This document shows, piece by piece, positions 8,633-17,155 of a stretch of DNA of 64,000 nucleotides (its first letter is position 1; every line of letters begins with the position of its first letter). The position numbers were made by a program, and so were the translations under genes. Location: contig NZ_JAAZQL010000003.1 in assembly GCF_012275515.1 (NCBI RefSeq), forward strand, positions 502,833 through 566,832, in the 5' to 3' direction. The stretch is from Novosphingobium sp. SG707 (GTDB lineage: Bacteria > Pseudomonadota > Alphaproteobacteria > Sphingomonadales > Sphingomonadaceae). The notes beneath the pieces were generated by a model. That model worked only from the letters and a program-made list of their open reading frames with translations, made no database searches and was not told where the DNA came from.

Positions 8633-8743
8633 AGGCAAATCGCCTCCGCGATTTGCCTGCGGCACCAGCCCTCTCCCCCGGCCCCGCCACCCAACAGGAT
8701 ACCTTACAGGGATGACAGGGCCGGGGGAGAGGGCTGGTGCCGC
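8633..8743. repeat. Two back-to-back perfect hairpins
   Basis: The first inverted repeat has 11-base arms, AGGCAAATCGC at 8633-8643 and its complement at 8648-8658, around CTCC. The second starts on the very next base: 26-base perfect arms at 8659-8684 and 8718-8743 around a 33-base spacer. Together they fill most of the gap between the M48 protease stop and the DsbA-like start. They may attenuate read-through or be a mobile palindromic element. No run of T supports a plain intrinsic terminator. Confidence 0.8.
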
Positions 8744-8752
8744 TCTGCTCTA

Positions 8753-10132
8753 TTAGCGTTTTTTCGATTTTGCGAGATAGCTCTTGGCCTCCAGCGCAAT
8801 ATCCTCGGCGCGGATGGCGTCGGGCGATCCGGCGGCAAGGCCGTTCTTGGCCGCCTCGGCATTGACCATCGCCCCGCCCCAATTGCCCGAAAGCGAGGCC
8901 TGCTCGGCGCTGGCCAGACGGGCGCGGGGCAGATCGCCGCTCTTGGCATAGGTGATGCCCAGAACATACCAGGCAAAGGGATTTTCCCGGTCGCGCGCCA
9001 CGGCGGCCTTGAGCACCTTTTGCGCCTCGTCCAGATGGCCGCGTGAATTGACCAGGTCGTCCTGCGCGATCAGCGCATGGCCAAAAGTGGTGGCGATCAG
9101 CGGCTGGTTGCCGGTAAGAGCCGTGGCCTGCCGCAAGGGGCCCAGCGCCTCGGCAGGCTTGCCCGCCTCCAGCAGGATCTGCCCCTTCAGCTCAAGGAAA
9201 TAGGGATCGCGCGGGGCCAGAGCCAGCAGCTTGTCCGCCTCGGTCGTCGCCTTATCCAGAAAGCCTTCCTTGTGATAGGCATAGGCTCTGGCATAAAGCG
9301 CGGGCACATTGTTCATGTACTCGGGAAAGGCCTGAAACGTGCTGGGCGGTTCGGCCAGATAACCGTAAAGCTTGGCCTTCACCCTTTGAAAGCGTTCCTC
9401 CAGCGCCGGATCGCTGGGCGCGTTCCACGCGGGGTCTTTCTTATAGACGTCTTCCAGATAGGCGATGCGTTCATCGGTCAGCGGGTGGGTCGAATAGAAG
9501 CTCGCCTCGTCGCTATGGGTCATGCCATACCGGTTTTCCATCACCAGCAGCTTGTGAAAAAACTCCAGCGAGCCGCGCCCGGACATGCCCGCCTTGGACA
9601 GGAAGGATGCGCCCGCCGCATCGGCGGCCTCTTCCTCGCCGCGCGTATAGGCCAGGAATTTGCCCATCGCGGCCTGCTGTCCGGCCATGAACACGCCCAT
9701 CGCCGCCGCGCCGCCGCCCGCCGCCGCCGCCGCCGCGCCCAGCAAAAGCGACAGAATCGAGATATTGCCCGCCATCTTGGCCCCGCGATCATCAATCGCA
9801 TGGCCGCCGACCACGTGGCCCAATTCGTGGGCAATCACGCCCTGAACCTCCAGCGCGGAGGATGCCTCATTGATCAGGCCCGAATGGATATAGACCGCCT
9901 GACCCCCGGCCACGAAGGCGTTGATCGAGGAATCATTGACCAGCACGATATCGACATTCTTGGGGTCCAGCCCCGCCGCGCGCACCAGAGGCGAGGCCAT
10001 ATCGCGAAACAGCGCCTCGGTTTCCGCATCGCGCAGCACCGATTGCGCCGCCGCAGGCGTGGTGGCCAGCAGGCACACGGCAAGCGTGGCCACGGAGCGA
10101 AAGGCAGAGGCGAGCGCGGAACGGACTGACAT
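8753..10132 (-). CDS. Periplasmic M48 metalloprotease with TPR repeats (BepA-like)
   Basis: The 459-residue protein has a signal peptide (about 1-30) and an M48 domain with HELGH at residues 102-106. An acidic EEEAADAAG segment follows that supplies the third ligand, and the C-terminal half (about 260-450) is rich in TPR-like helices. This matches the BepA/YfgC group, which controls the quality of outer-membrane proteins. A long Ala-rich run (about 125-145) lies inside the protease domain, probably a membrane-facing loop. It precedes the DsbA-like gene on the same strand, and both act on envelope protein folding. Confidence 0.92.
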   Translation of the reverse strand: MSVRSALASAFRSVATLAVCLLATTPAAAQSVLRDAETEALFRDMASPLVRAAGLDPKNVDIVLVNDSSINAFVAGGQAVYIHSGLINEASSALEVQGVIAHELGHVVGGHAIDDRGAKMAGNISILSLLLGAAAAAAGGGAAAMGVFMAGQQAAMGKFLAYTRGEEEAADAAGASFLSKAGMSGRGSLEFFHKLLVMENRYGMTHSDEASFYSTHPLTDERIAYLEDVYKKDPAWNAPSDPALEERFQRVKAKLYGYLAEPPSTFQAFPEYMNNVPALYARAYAYHKEGFLDKATTEADKLLALAPRDPYFLELKGQILLEAGKPAEALGPLRQATALTGNQPLIATTFGHALIAQDDLVNSRGHLDEAQKVLKAAVARDRENPFAWYVLGITYAKSGDLPRARLASAEQASLSGNWGGAMVNAEAAKNGLAAGSPDAIRAEDIALEAKSYLAKSKKR

Positions 10133-10179
10133 GCTGGGGCCAGACCTAACACGTTTCGGACTGAACCGCGCCTGAAGAA

Positions 10180-11454
10180 TTATTCCGGTGTCAGCAGCCT
10201 TGTCGCCCGCGTCATCAGCGCTGGATCATCGCCCAGATCGCCCAGCAGCGCGATAGTGCCATCGGCCATGCGGCGCACCAGCACGACCGCATATTCCGGC
10301 CCCTTGGCGCCCAGCGTGCTCAGAGGGCGCGGGGTCAGGCGGTCGAGCGGATTGCCGTCTTCGGCCTCGCCGGCGCTTTCATCGCGGCGCAACCGGCGCT
10401 CCTGCGCCACCACGCCCTTGAGGCCCCCGCTGGCCTGCGCCAGATGATCGGCCATCGCGCCCTGCGGCAGGCCAAGGCGCAGCCCATGCGAGAGCGCGGT
10501 GGCATATTCGGTCAGCCGCGTCTTGTCATGATCGGCGCCGAACACCAGTTTGACAATGGGTACCAGCGGGGCGCGCGGCTGGCCGACAAGGCCTGCCTGC
10601 ACCATCAGTTCGTGGAGTTCGCCCGGCTTGTCGCGCGCCATCAGCGCGAAATCATAGGCATAACCAATCGCGTCATACAGCGCCTGACGCGGGCGGTCCT
10701 GGGTGATCCCCGCCGCATAGGCCCTGTCGCGCGCGCTGCGCAGCCAATCGGCCAAGTCGCGCGCGGGGGCGGCGTTTATCCCCGCTTGCGGCCCATCGGC
10801 CCACGCGGCCCATTGCGCCACGGTCTGTTCGGGGCTGGACCGGGGGGCATGGACCTGTTCGTCCTCGTGGAAAGAGGCGCCCAATTCGCGCGCCAACTGC
10901 TCGCTCAGCGAGGCATCGGCCGCTTCCTTCCAATTGACCACGCCCAGCACATAGCGGATCGGCCCGCCCATTTCCTCGGCAAAGGGCAAGAGCATCCCGC
11001 GATAGGCGATCATCGCCCCGCGCGCGTTCAGGAATTCCTCCTCAAAGCCGATCGGGGCCTGATTGGCGATGATCTGCATATACTGCCCGGTCAGGCGCGC
11101 CAGCATCGAATGGTCGGGCACCTGCTCCAGACGCGTGATGTCGCGCGCCACGCCGCATTCCTGCGCCAGCATCTCGCCCACAAAGCGGATGCGCGGATCG
11201 TCGGTGCTGTGGGCAAAATCGATCAGCACCGCCTGCGTGGCAATATCGCCGATCTGATCCAGTTTGAGGTCCGCGATCAGCGGCATGGTCTTGGCGCCCA
11301 GCAATTGGGTCCAATGGTCATAGGCGCGGATCTGCAACCGGCGCTCGCCTTCGGCCACGACCACAGGGGGCAGGTCGAGGAAATCGTCCTCTTCCTCGTC
11401 ACTGACCGGATTGATTCCGGCGTTGCGTTCAAAAAAGCTGCGCGCGCCGTCCAT
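10180..11454 (-). CDS. PAS_5-like domain protein of unknown function
   Basis: A 424-residue soluble protein. Residues of about 40-170 (KTMPLIADLK, then VLIDFAHSTDDPRIRFVG) resemble the PAS_5 family, and the remainder is helical and unassigned. No enzymatic or DNA-binding motif is evident, and there is no signal peptide. The start at 11454 is preceded by GGGAG; starts at 11475 and 11481 are possible but less well placed. It lies upstream of the M48 protease gene on the same strand with a 47-base gap. Function is not known; a sensory or regulatory role is only inferred from the PAS likeness. Confidence 0.6.
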   Translation of the reverse strand: MDGARSFFERNAGINPVSDEEEDDFLDLPPVVVAEGERRLQIRAYDHWTQLLGAKTMPLIADLKLDQIGDIATQAVLIDFAHSTDDPRIRFVGEMLAQECGVARDITRLEQVPDHSMLARLTGQYMQIIANQAPIGFEEEFLNARGAMIAYRGMLLPFAEEMGGPIRYVLGVVNWKEAADASLSEQLARELGASFHEDEQVHAPRSSPEQTVAQWAAWADGPQAGINAAPARDLADWLRSARDRAYAAGITQDRPRQALYDAIGYAYDFALMARDKPGELHELMVQAGLVGQPRAPLVPIVKLVFGADHDKTRLTEYATALSHGLRLGLPQGAMADHLAQASGGLKGVVAQERRLRRDESAGEAEDGNPLDRLTPRPLSTLGAKGPEYAVVLVRRMADGTIALLGDLGDDPALMTRATRLLTPE

Positions 11455-11550
11455 CCTGTCGCTCCCGCCGATCATTACCAATGTTTAACGGGGGGCATAT
11501 TCGCGCAACAGGGTAAAGGTTTGGTTAAGTTGCGCCATTCGGTCCGGGTG

Positions 11551-12285
11551 CTATGGGCGCAAAAATTCTCCCAGCCCCTTGTCCGTCCCGCAAACCCGGT
11601 CCCAAAAGCGGAAATAGAGGCCGAAATTGGCCCGATAGATGTCGTGGTGGCGCTGATGATGGGTGGCGGTGATGATCCACCGGCCGAGTCGCCCGTGAAC
11701 GAGGCGGTGGGGGAATATCTCCCAGCCCATATGGTTGGTCACGCCCATCACCGTCATGATGGTTAATACCACGCCCAATGCCCCCACATGAATCGGCACA
11801 AGAAACACCAGCAGCGGGATGACAAAGGCCTGCGTCAGCGCCTCGGTGGGATGAAAGGCCATGGCGGCCCATGCGGTGGGCGGGCGGCTGGCATGATGGA
11901 CGGCGTGAAAGACGCGGAACACGCGCGGGACATGCATCCAGCGGTGGCTCCAATAGAACCATGTGTCGTGGATCGCCAGATAGATCAGAATCGAGAGCGG
12001 CCAGTACCACAAAGGCATGGCGTGAATGTCTTCATAGATCCGCGTCCAGCCATGGGCGCGCCATCCCCATGCGACGATCCCGGCCGGAATGCCAAAGATC
12101 GCGCAGGAAAGCAGCGACCAGGCGATCTCGGAGCGGATCTGGCGGGAAAGGGGGGCATAGAGGCCGGGCTGGCGCACCCGCGTCGCCCATGCGAAACCGC
12201 CGCTGGACAGCAGATAGCGCAGCGAGACAATGATCGTCATCGCCAAGGCGGAGATCAGGGCGGAGAGTAAAGTTGGGTCGGACAT
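11551..12285 (-). CDS. Sterol desaturase / fatty acid hydroxylase family membrane protein
   Basis: The 244-residue integral membrane protein contains all three histidine clusters of the di-iron hydroxylase superfamily: HDTWFYWSHRWMH (106-118), HAVHH (127-131) and a later HQRHH. These bind the two irons that insert oxygen into a C-H bond. The substrate could be a lipid, hopanoid or carotenoid. Sphingomonads use related enzymes on carotenoids, but the local genes do not settle it. About four hydrophobic segments surround the clusters. It lies downstream of fabI on the same strand. Confidence 0.87.
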   Translation of the reverse strand: MSDPTLLSALISALAMTIIVSLRYLLSSGGFAWATRVRQPGLYAPLSRQIRSEIAWSLLSCAIFGIPAGIVAWGWRAHGWTRIYEDIHAMPLWYWPLSILIYLAIHDTWFYWSHRWMHVPRVFRVFHAVHHASRPPTAWAAMAFHPTEALTQAFVIPLLVFLVPIHVGALGVVLTIMTVMGVTNHMGWEIFPHRLVHGRLGRWIITATHHQRHHDIYRANFGLYFRFWDRVCGTDKGLGEFLRP

Positions 12286-12363
12286 TGGCGGACCTTATGC
12301 CGCGTTTGCCCGCCGGGGGGAATGGGGCGCAAGGGGCAATGCCCGCCCGCGCCCCCAAATGCA

Positions 12364-13167
12364 TCAGCTCAAGGCAATATCGGGCGCGTCTTCCTGCTTC
12401 ATGCCCACGACATTGTAACCGGCGTCCACATGGTGGATCTCGCCCGTCACGCCGCCCGCCAGATCGGAGAGCAGATAGAGCCCCGCACCGCCCACGTCCT
12501 CAATCGTGACATTGCGGCGCAGCGGCGAATTCAGCTCGTTCCACTTCAGGATATAGCGGAAATCGCCGATCCCGCTGGCGGCCAGCGTCTTGATGGGGCC
12601 TGCCGAAATGGCGTTGACGCGGATGCCCGCCGGGCCGCAGTCATTGGCCAGATACTTGACGCTGGTTTCCAGCGCCGCCTTGGCCACGCCCATCACGTTG
12701 TAATGGGGCACGACCTTTTCCGCGCCATAATAGCTCAGCGTCAGGATCGAGCCGCCGTTCGGCATCATTTCCTGCGCGCGCTTGGTCACGGCCACCAGGC
12801 TGTAGGCCGAGATGTTCATCGTCATCAGGAAATTGTCGAGCGTGGTGTCGTAATACCGGCCGCGCAGCTGGGTCTTGTCCGAATAACCGATGGCATGGAC
12901 GATGAAGTCAATGGTTTCCCAGCGGGTCTTGAGCGCGTCAAAGGCCGCGTCCAGCGCGTCCATGTCCGACACGTCGCAATCGATCAGGAAATCGCTGCCC
13001 AGACTTTCGGCCAGCGGGCCGACGCGCTTTTTCAGCGCCTCGCCCTGATAGGAAAAGGCCAGCTCCGCGCCATGTTCGTGCAATTTCTGGGCAATGCCCC
13101 ATGCCAGCGACTTATCGTTTGCCAGCCCCATGATCAGGCCACGCTTGCCCTGCATCAGTCCGGTCAT
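12364..13167 (-). CDS. fabI: Enoyl-[acyl-carrier-protein] reductase (NADH)
   Basis: This enzyme performs the last reductive step of each fatty-acid elongation cycle. The 267-residue sequence has the FabI-type nucleotide motif (GLANDKSLAWGIA near residue 14), the SDR-like DVSD segment, and the active-site Tyr-X6-Lys in HYNVMGVAK. The start codon overlaps the stop of the yihY-type gene by four bases, so translation is probably coupled. It belongs to the divergent SDR group targeted by triclosan. Confidence is high because length, motifs and C-terminus all match. Confidence 0.96.
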   Translation of the reverse strand: MTGLMQGKRGLIMGLANDKSLAWGIAQKLHEHGAELAFSYQGEALKKRVGPLAESLGSDFLIDCDVSDMDALDAAFDALKTRWETIDFIVHAIGYSDKTQLRGRYYDTTLDNFLMTMNISAYSLVAVTKRAQEMMPNGGSILTLSYYGAEKVVPHYNVMGVAKAALETSVKYLANDCGPAGIRVNAISAGPIKTLAASGIGDFRYILKWNELNSPLRRNVTIEDVGGAGLYLLSDLAGGVTGEIHHVDAGYNVVGMKQEDAPDIALS

Positions 13168-14225
13168 TCGTAATCATCCCTCATGTTTTCGGAGGCGCGG
13201 TTATCCGCCTGTCCTAACCAGTCGCGCTCTTCGGGCGTCACCGCCAGAGCCGCATTCAATTCCGCGCCTGTAACCAGTCCTAGCCCGACAAGCCAGAAAA
13301 AGAACAAGGCAATCATGGCGCCGGCAAGGCTGCCATAGGTCAGATCATACAAAAAAAGCCAGCGCAGCAGCCATGGCAGCACCAGGGAGACCAGCGCCCA
13401 CCACAGCGTGACCAGCAGCGCGCCGGGCCATTTGGGATAGGCAGGGCCGCGATAAGTGCTTGGCGTCAATATGAAAAACAGCAGGTAGAGCGAACCCAGC
13501 AGCACCACCATCGGCACCAGCCGCGACAGGCTGAGATTGGCCACCATCGCCTGTTCGCGAATCGTGCGGATCGGAATCAACTGCAAGGTCGTGCTGATCG
13601 CCACCTGCATATAAAGCGAGATCAGCAGCAGCACGACCGCCACCATCACCAGCCCCGTGCCGATCAGTCGCCGCCGCCAGAAGCTCTTGTGCCGCACCGG
13701 CGTGCCATAGGCGCGGCGCAGAATGTCGCGCACCGTCTCGATCAGGCTGGAAACCGTCCACACGCCCGCCGCCATGCCCGCCCAGAGCAGCCAGCCATGG
13801 CGCATCACCACCACATCGCGCGCCACAGGCTCGAGCACAGACGCCACCACGCGGGGCGTGACGCGCAAAAAGGCATGGACCAGATCGGCGCGCTCGCTCG
13901 CCTCGCCCACCAGCGAAAACAGGCCGCCCGCCACGATGAAAAAGGGAAAGATCGAAAGCACCGCCATATAGGCCAGATTGCCCGCATGGATGAAACCGTC
14001 GCGCCAGACGCCTGTTGCCACGCGCTGGACCACGGTAAAGCCGCGATGGCCCAGTTGCGCGCGCAGCCGGTCGGCCAGATCGCCGTTGATGCGCGCAGCC
14101 CGCCGCCGCCGCGCCTCGGGCGTCAGATCGTGCATTTTGGCGTTGAGGACAAACCCGCCGGGCAAGGAGGGAGAGGCCTTTGCCTCTCGCTCCGGTTTGC
14201 CCGCGTTCGGCCCCGAATCCGGCAA
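13164..14225 (-). CDS. YihY/BrkB family inner-membrane protein
   Basis: The 353-residue protein has about six transmembrane segments with the YihY signature near NLAYMAVLSIFPFFIVAGG and later GSLAGAMIALFFFWLV. The family was once annotated as RNase BN, which is now regarded as wrong; its true role is unknown. The first 30 or so residues before MHDLTPEARRR are low-complexity and may not be translated, in which case the start is an internal ATG. Its stop overlaps fabI by four bases, and its start is four bases after the DnaJ-type gene, so three genes form one unit. Confidence 0.88.
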   Translation of the reverse strand: MPDSGPNAGKPEREAKASPSLPGGFVLNAKMHDLTPEARRRRAARINGDLADRLRAQLGHRGFTVVQRVATGVWRDGFIHAGNLAYMAVLSIFPFFIVAGGLFSLVGEASERADLVHAFLRVTPRVVASVLEPVARDVVVMRHGWLLWAGMAAGVWTVSSLIETVRDILRRAYGTPVRHKSFWRRRLIGTGLVMVAVVLLLISLYMQVAISTTLQLIPIRTIREQAMVANLSLSRLVPMVVLLGSLYLLFFILTPSTYRGPAYPKWPGALLVTLWWALVSLVLPWLLRWLFLYDLTYGSLAGAMIALFFFWLVGLGLVTGAELNAALAVTPEERDWLGQADNRASENMRDDYE

Positions 14226-14229
14226 AGCC

Positions 14230-15159
14230 TTATCCGAATTTCGCGCGCAGATCGCGCGTATCGCGCCAGCCTTCGAGCCTTTGCGCCAGATCCGCGTCGC
14301 CTTCGGGCAGCGCGATTTCCAGCGTGACGAACTGATCGCCGCGCGTGCCGTCCTTGCGGGTAAAGCCGCGGCCCTTGATGCGCAAAGTCTTGCCGCTCGA
14401 ACTGCCCGGCGCCACGGTCAGCATCACCGCGCCATCGGCGGTGGGCACCTTGACCTTGCCGCCGAACACCGCCTCGTCCAGCGTGACGGGGATGTCGATG
14501 CGGATATCGTCGCCGTCGCGGCGGAAATAGGGGTGGGGCTGGATGGCGATGGTGATCATCGCGTCGCCCGTGCCGCCGGGGCCCGGCTCACCCTTGCCCG
14601 CCAGACGGATCTGCATCCCGTCCTCAACGCCCTTGGGCAACTTGACATCAATTGTCTTGCCATCGGCCAGCGTGATGCGCTGGCTGGCGCAGAGCGCGGC
14701 ATCGGACAGCGACACGGCAAGGCGATAGGCGCGGTTGGCGCCTTTGGGCGGGGCCTGACGGCCAAAGCCGCCGCCGCCCCCGAATCCGCCGCCGCCAAAG
14801 CCGCCGCTGCGCCCGCCAAAGATGCCTTCGAAAATATCGCCGAAATCCATGCCTTCGGGGCCGGCCCCGCCGCCAAAGCCGCGCTGGCCTCCGCCAAAGC
14901 CGCCGCCCCCGAAACCGCCGGCGAATCCGGCCGGATTGCCCTCGCCGTCAATCTCGCCCCGGTCGAACTGGGCGCGCTTGTCCTTGTCGGTCAACAGGTC
15001 ATAGGCGCGCGTCACCTCGCTGAAGCGCTCGGCGGCCTTGGGGTTGTCCTTGTTGTGGTCGGGGTGCAATTCCTTGGCCAGCTTGCGATAGGCGGACTTG
15101 ATGTCCTTCTCGCTTGCGCCGCGCGATACACCCAGAATTGCATAAGGATCTTGTGCCAT
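14230..15159 (-). CDS. DnaJ-type co-chaperone without zinc finger (CbpA-like)
   Basis: The 309-residue protein has an N-terminal J domain with the Hsp70-activating HPD at residues 32-34, a long Gly/Phe-rich linker (about 75-140) and the two C-terminal substrate-binding beta domains of class B DnaJ proteins. The CxxCxGxG zinc repeats are absent, which separates it from housekeeping DnaJ. It is likely a nucleoid-associated or stress co-chaperone of the CbpA kind. The repetitive Gly-rich DNA can look like tandem repeats, but it codes for a normal linker. Confidence 0.9.
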   Translation of the reverse strand: MAQDPYAILGVSRGASEKDIKSAYRKLAKELHPDHNKDNPKAAERFSEVTRAYDLLTDKDKRAQFDRGEIDGEGNPAGFAGGFGGGGFGGGQRGFGGGAGPEGMDFGDIFEGIFGGRSGGFGGGGFGGGGGFGRQAPPKGANRAYRLAVSLSDAALCASQRITLADGKTIDVKLPKGVEDGMQIRLAGKGEPGPGGTGDAMITIAIQPHPYFRRDGDDIRIDIPVTLDEAVFGGKVKVPTADGAVMLTVAPGSSSGKTLRIKGRGFTRKDGTRGDQFVTLEIALPEGDADLAQRLEGWRDTRDLRAKFG

Positions 15160-15275
15160 GGCTGCCTAGCTAGGATGGCAAGGCCCGCCCTGCAAGGTAT
15201 CAGATCAAATGCTTGATGCCCTTTTCGCCGCTTTCGTGATCGGGCAAACTGGCCTAACGGCGCAGACAGGCGCAA

Positions 15276-15929
15276 ATGGCATGGGAATCAACGGATATGA
15301 GTTCGGAATCAGACGCGATTGTCGGCGGCGATCCTTTCGCCCTGTTCGACGCATGGTTTGCCGAGGCGAAGAAATCCGAGCCCAATGACCCCGAAGCGGT
15401 CGCCGTGGCCACGGCCACGCCCGATGCTTTCCCCTCGGTGCGCATGGTGCTGATGAAGGATCACGGGGCCCAATTGCTCGGTCCCAAGGGCGGTTTTGTG
15501 TTCTATACCAACAGCCACAGCCGCAAGGGCGGCGAATTGCTGGCCAATCCCAAGGCGGCAATGCTGTTTCACTGGAAGAGCCTGCGCCGCCAGATCCGCA
15601 TCGAGGGCGCGATCCATCAGGTGCCCGATGACATGGCCGATGCCTATTTCGCCAGCCGCAGCCGCGATTCGCAATTGGGCGCCCATGCCAGCAACCAGTC
15701 CGCGCCGCTCTCCTCGCGCGCGGCGTTTCTGGGCGATATCGCCCGCGTGACGGCGCGCCATCTGATCGGGCCGGTGCCGCGTCCGCCGCACTGGACGGGC
15801 TTCTGCCTTGTGCCCGACGCGATGGAATTCTGGATGGACCGCGCCTTTCGCCTGCACGAACGCCGCCGCTTTGTCCGCGCCGGTGACGGCGACAGCGAGG
15901 GCTGGACCAGCAGCCTGCTTTACCCGTAA
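15276..15929 (+). CDS. pdxH: Pyridoxamine 5'-phosphate oxidase
   Basis: This FMN enzyme oxidises pyridoxine or pyridoxamine 5'-phosphate to pyridoxal phosphate. The 217-residue sequence shows the split-barrel fold and the FMN/PLP-binding stretches: RMVLMKDHG, FYTNSHSRKG, RQIRIEGA, SRSRDSQLGAHAS and the C-terminal LLYP, which closes many PdxH proteins. The start at 15276 is used; ATG at 15297 after a GGGA is an alternative that trims seven residues. It is divergent from the DnaJ-type gene and precedes the CDF transporter by 11 bases. Confidence 0.95.
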   Translation: MAWESTDMSSESDAIVGGDPFALFDAWFAEAKKSEPNDPEAVAVATATPDAFPSVRMVLMKDHGAQLLGPKGGFVFYTNSHSRKGGELLANPKAAMLFHWKSLRRQIRIEGAIHQVPDDMADAYFASRSRDSQLGAHASNQSAPLSSRAAFLGDIARVTARHLIGPVPRPPHWTGFCLVPDAMEFWMDRAFRLHERRRFVRAGDGDSEGWTSSLLYP

Positions 15930-15940
15930 AAGGCAGGACC

Positions 15941-16876
15941 ATGGCCCAACACAATCATTCCGCGCCCGACCATTCCGCGCTTAACCGCAGCGCGGCCTAT
16001 GCCAGCATCTCCATGGCCCTGCTGCTGGTGGGGCTGAAGGGCTGGGCGGCATGGACCACCGGCTCCACCGCGATGCTGGGCAGCCTGGCCGACACGCTGC
16101 TCGATCTGGTGGCCTCGCTGGCCACGCTGGCGGGGGTCTGGGTGGCGGGGATGCCCGCCGATGACAATCACCGCTTTGGCCATGGCAAGGCCGAGGCGCT
16201 CTCGGCCATGTTTCAGGTGCTGCTGATCGGGGCTTCGGCGCTGGCGCTGGCGGTGCATTCGGTTCAGCAATTGATGTCGGGTGAGCGCACCGGATCGGCG
16301 GGCGACGGTATCCTCGTCTCGGTGATCGCGATCATCGGCACGCTGGCGCTGCTGGCGTGGCAGCAACATGTGATTCGCCGGACCCGCTCGGTGGCGATCT
16401 CCACCGACCATCTCCATTACAAATCCGACCTGCTGCTCAATATGGCGGTTATCGTCGCGCTGCTGCTCGACCAATACGCGGGCCTGACCAAGGCCGACCC
16501 GCTCTTTGGCCTCGGCATCGCGCTCTGGCTGGGCTGGGGCGCTTATCACGCCAGCGAGGAAGCCATTGAGCAATTGATGGACCGCGAATGGCCCGAGGAC
16601 AAAAAGGCCCGCTTTGTCGAAGTCCTGGGCCGCCACCCCGAACTGCGCGGCGTCCACGACCTGCGCACCCGCACCAGCGGCAACCGCGATTTCGTCCAGT
16701 TCCACGTCTGGGTCGACGGCAACATGACCGTGACCCAGGCCCACCGCGTGATGGATGAGATCGAGGACAAATTGCGGGAGGAATTCCCCGAGGTGGAGAT
16801 TCTGATCCATCCCGATCCCGAAGGCCATGTCGATGAGCGCGGCGTAGCGGGGCGGGATATTTTGCAGGATGTTTGA
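15941..16876 (+). CDS. Cation diffusion facilitator family metal exporter (FieF-like)
   Basis: The 311-residue protein has six predicted transmembrane segments and a C-terminal cytoplasmic domain. Metal-site residues of the family are visible as the Asp51/Asp55 pair in LADTLLD, the HRFGHGKAEA segment (77-86) and the HxxxD-type site around TDHLHYKSD in TM5. It exports divalent cations such as zinc or iron against proton influx. The His-rich N-terminus (MAQHNHSAPDHS) may bind metal. It is 11 bases downstream of pdxH, likely in one transcript, with repeat copy C behind it. Confidence 0.9.
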   Translation: MAQHNHSAPDHSALNRSAAYASISMALLLVGLKGWAAWTTGSTAMLGSLADTLLDLVASLATLAGVWVAGMPADDNHRFGHGKAEALSAMFQVLLIGASALALAVHSVQQLMSGERTGSAGDGILVSVIAIIGTLALLAWQQHVIRRTRSVAISTDHLHYKSDLLLNMAVIVALLLDQYAGLTKADPLFGLGIALWLGWGAYHASEEAIEQLMDREWPEDKKARFVEVLGRHPELRGVHDLRTRTSGNRDFVQFHVWVDGNMTVTQAHRVMDEIEDKLREEFPEVEILIHPDPEGHVDERGVAGRDILQDV

Positions 16877-16898
16877 GGTTTAAGGAGGAAGGTTTAAG

Positions 16899-17143
16899 GT
16901 GCCTCCGGCGGGCAAAGGGCGGGGGCCCTTTGCAATCCCTTTAATGGGGGGTGCCAGAATCGTCGGGGCGCGTTTGGTCGCAAGGGTTATCAAGCCTGCG
17001 GCGCGGCCAAGTGGCGCTTATTGGCGCCGCAGGCTTTCATTTTTAAGCGCAGCCAACTTTGCGCAACGCCGCCGCTGTGGCGCAACAATAACAGTATGGG
17101 GATTGCAAAGGGCACCCGCCCTTTGCCCGCCGGAGGCATCTAA
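16899..17143 (+). repeat. Modular intergenic repeat, copy C, with inverted ends
   Basis: This copy starts like A and D (CCTCCGGCGGGCAAAGGG near 16900) and keeps the central GCCTGCGGCGCGG stem. At the distal end the GAGGG/CCCTC hairpin is replaced by a second, inverted copy of the first module, ending GCCCGCCGGAGGC near 17141. Both ends are therefore inverted copies of about 38 bases, like a small transposon-type element. It sits between convergent genes: the CDF exporter and the serine hydrolase. Confidence 0.85.
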
Positions 17144-17155
17144 ACCCCGGCCCAA

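Noticed and set aside
14750..14940. Repetitive GGCGG-type units that could be taken for a tandem repeat or CRISPR
   Set aside because: They encode the Gly/Phe-rich linker of the DnaJ-type protein and are irregular in length.
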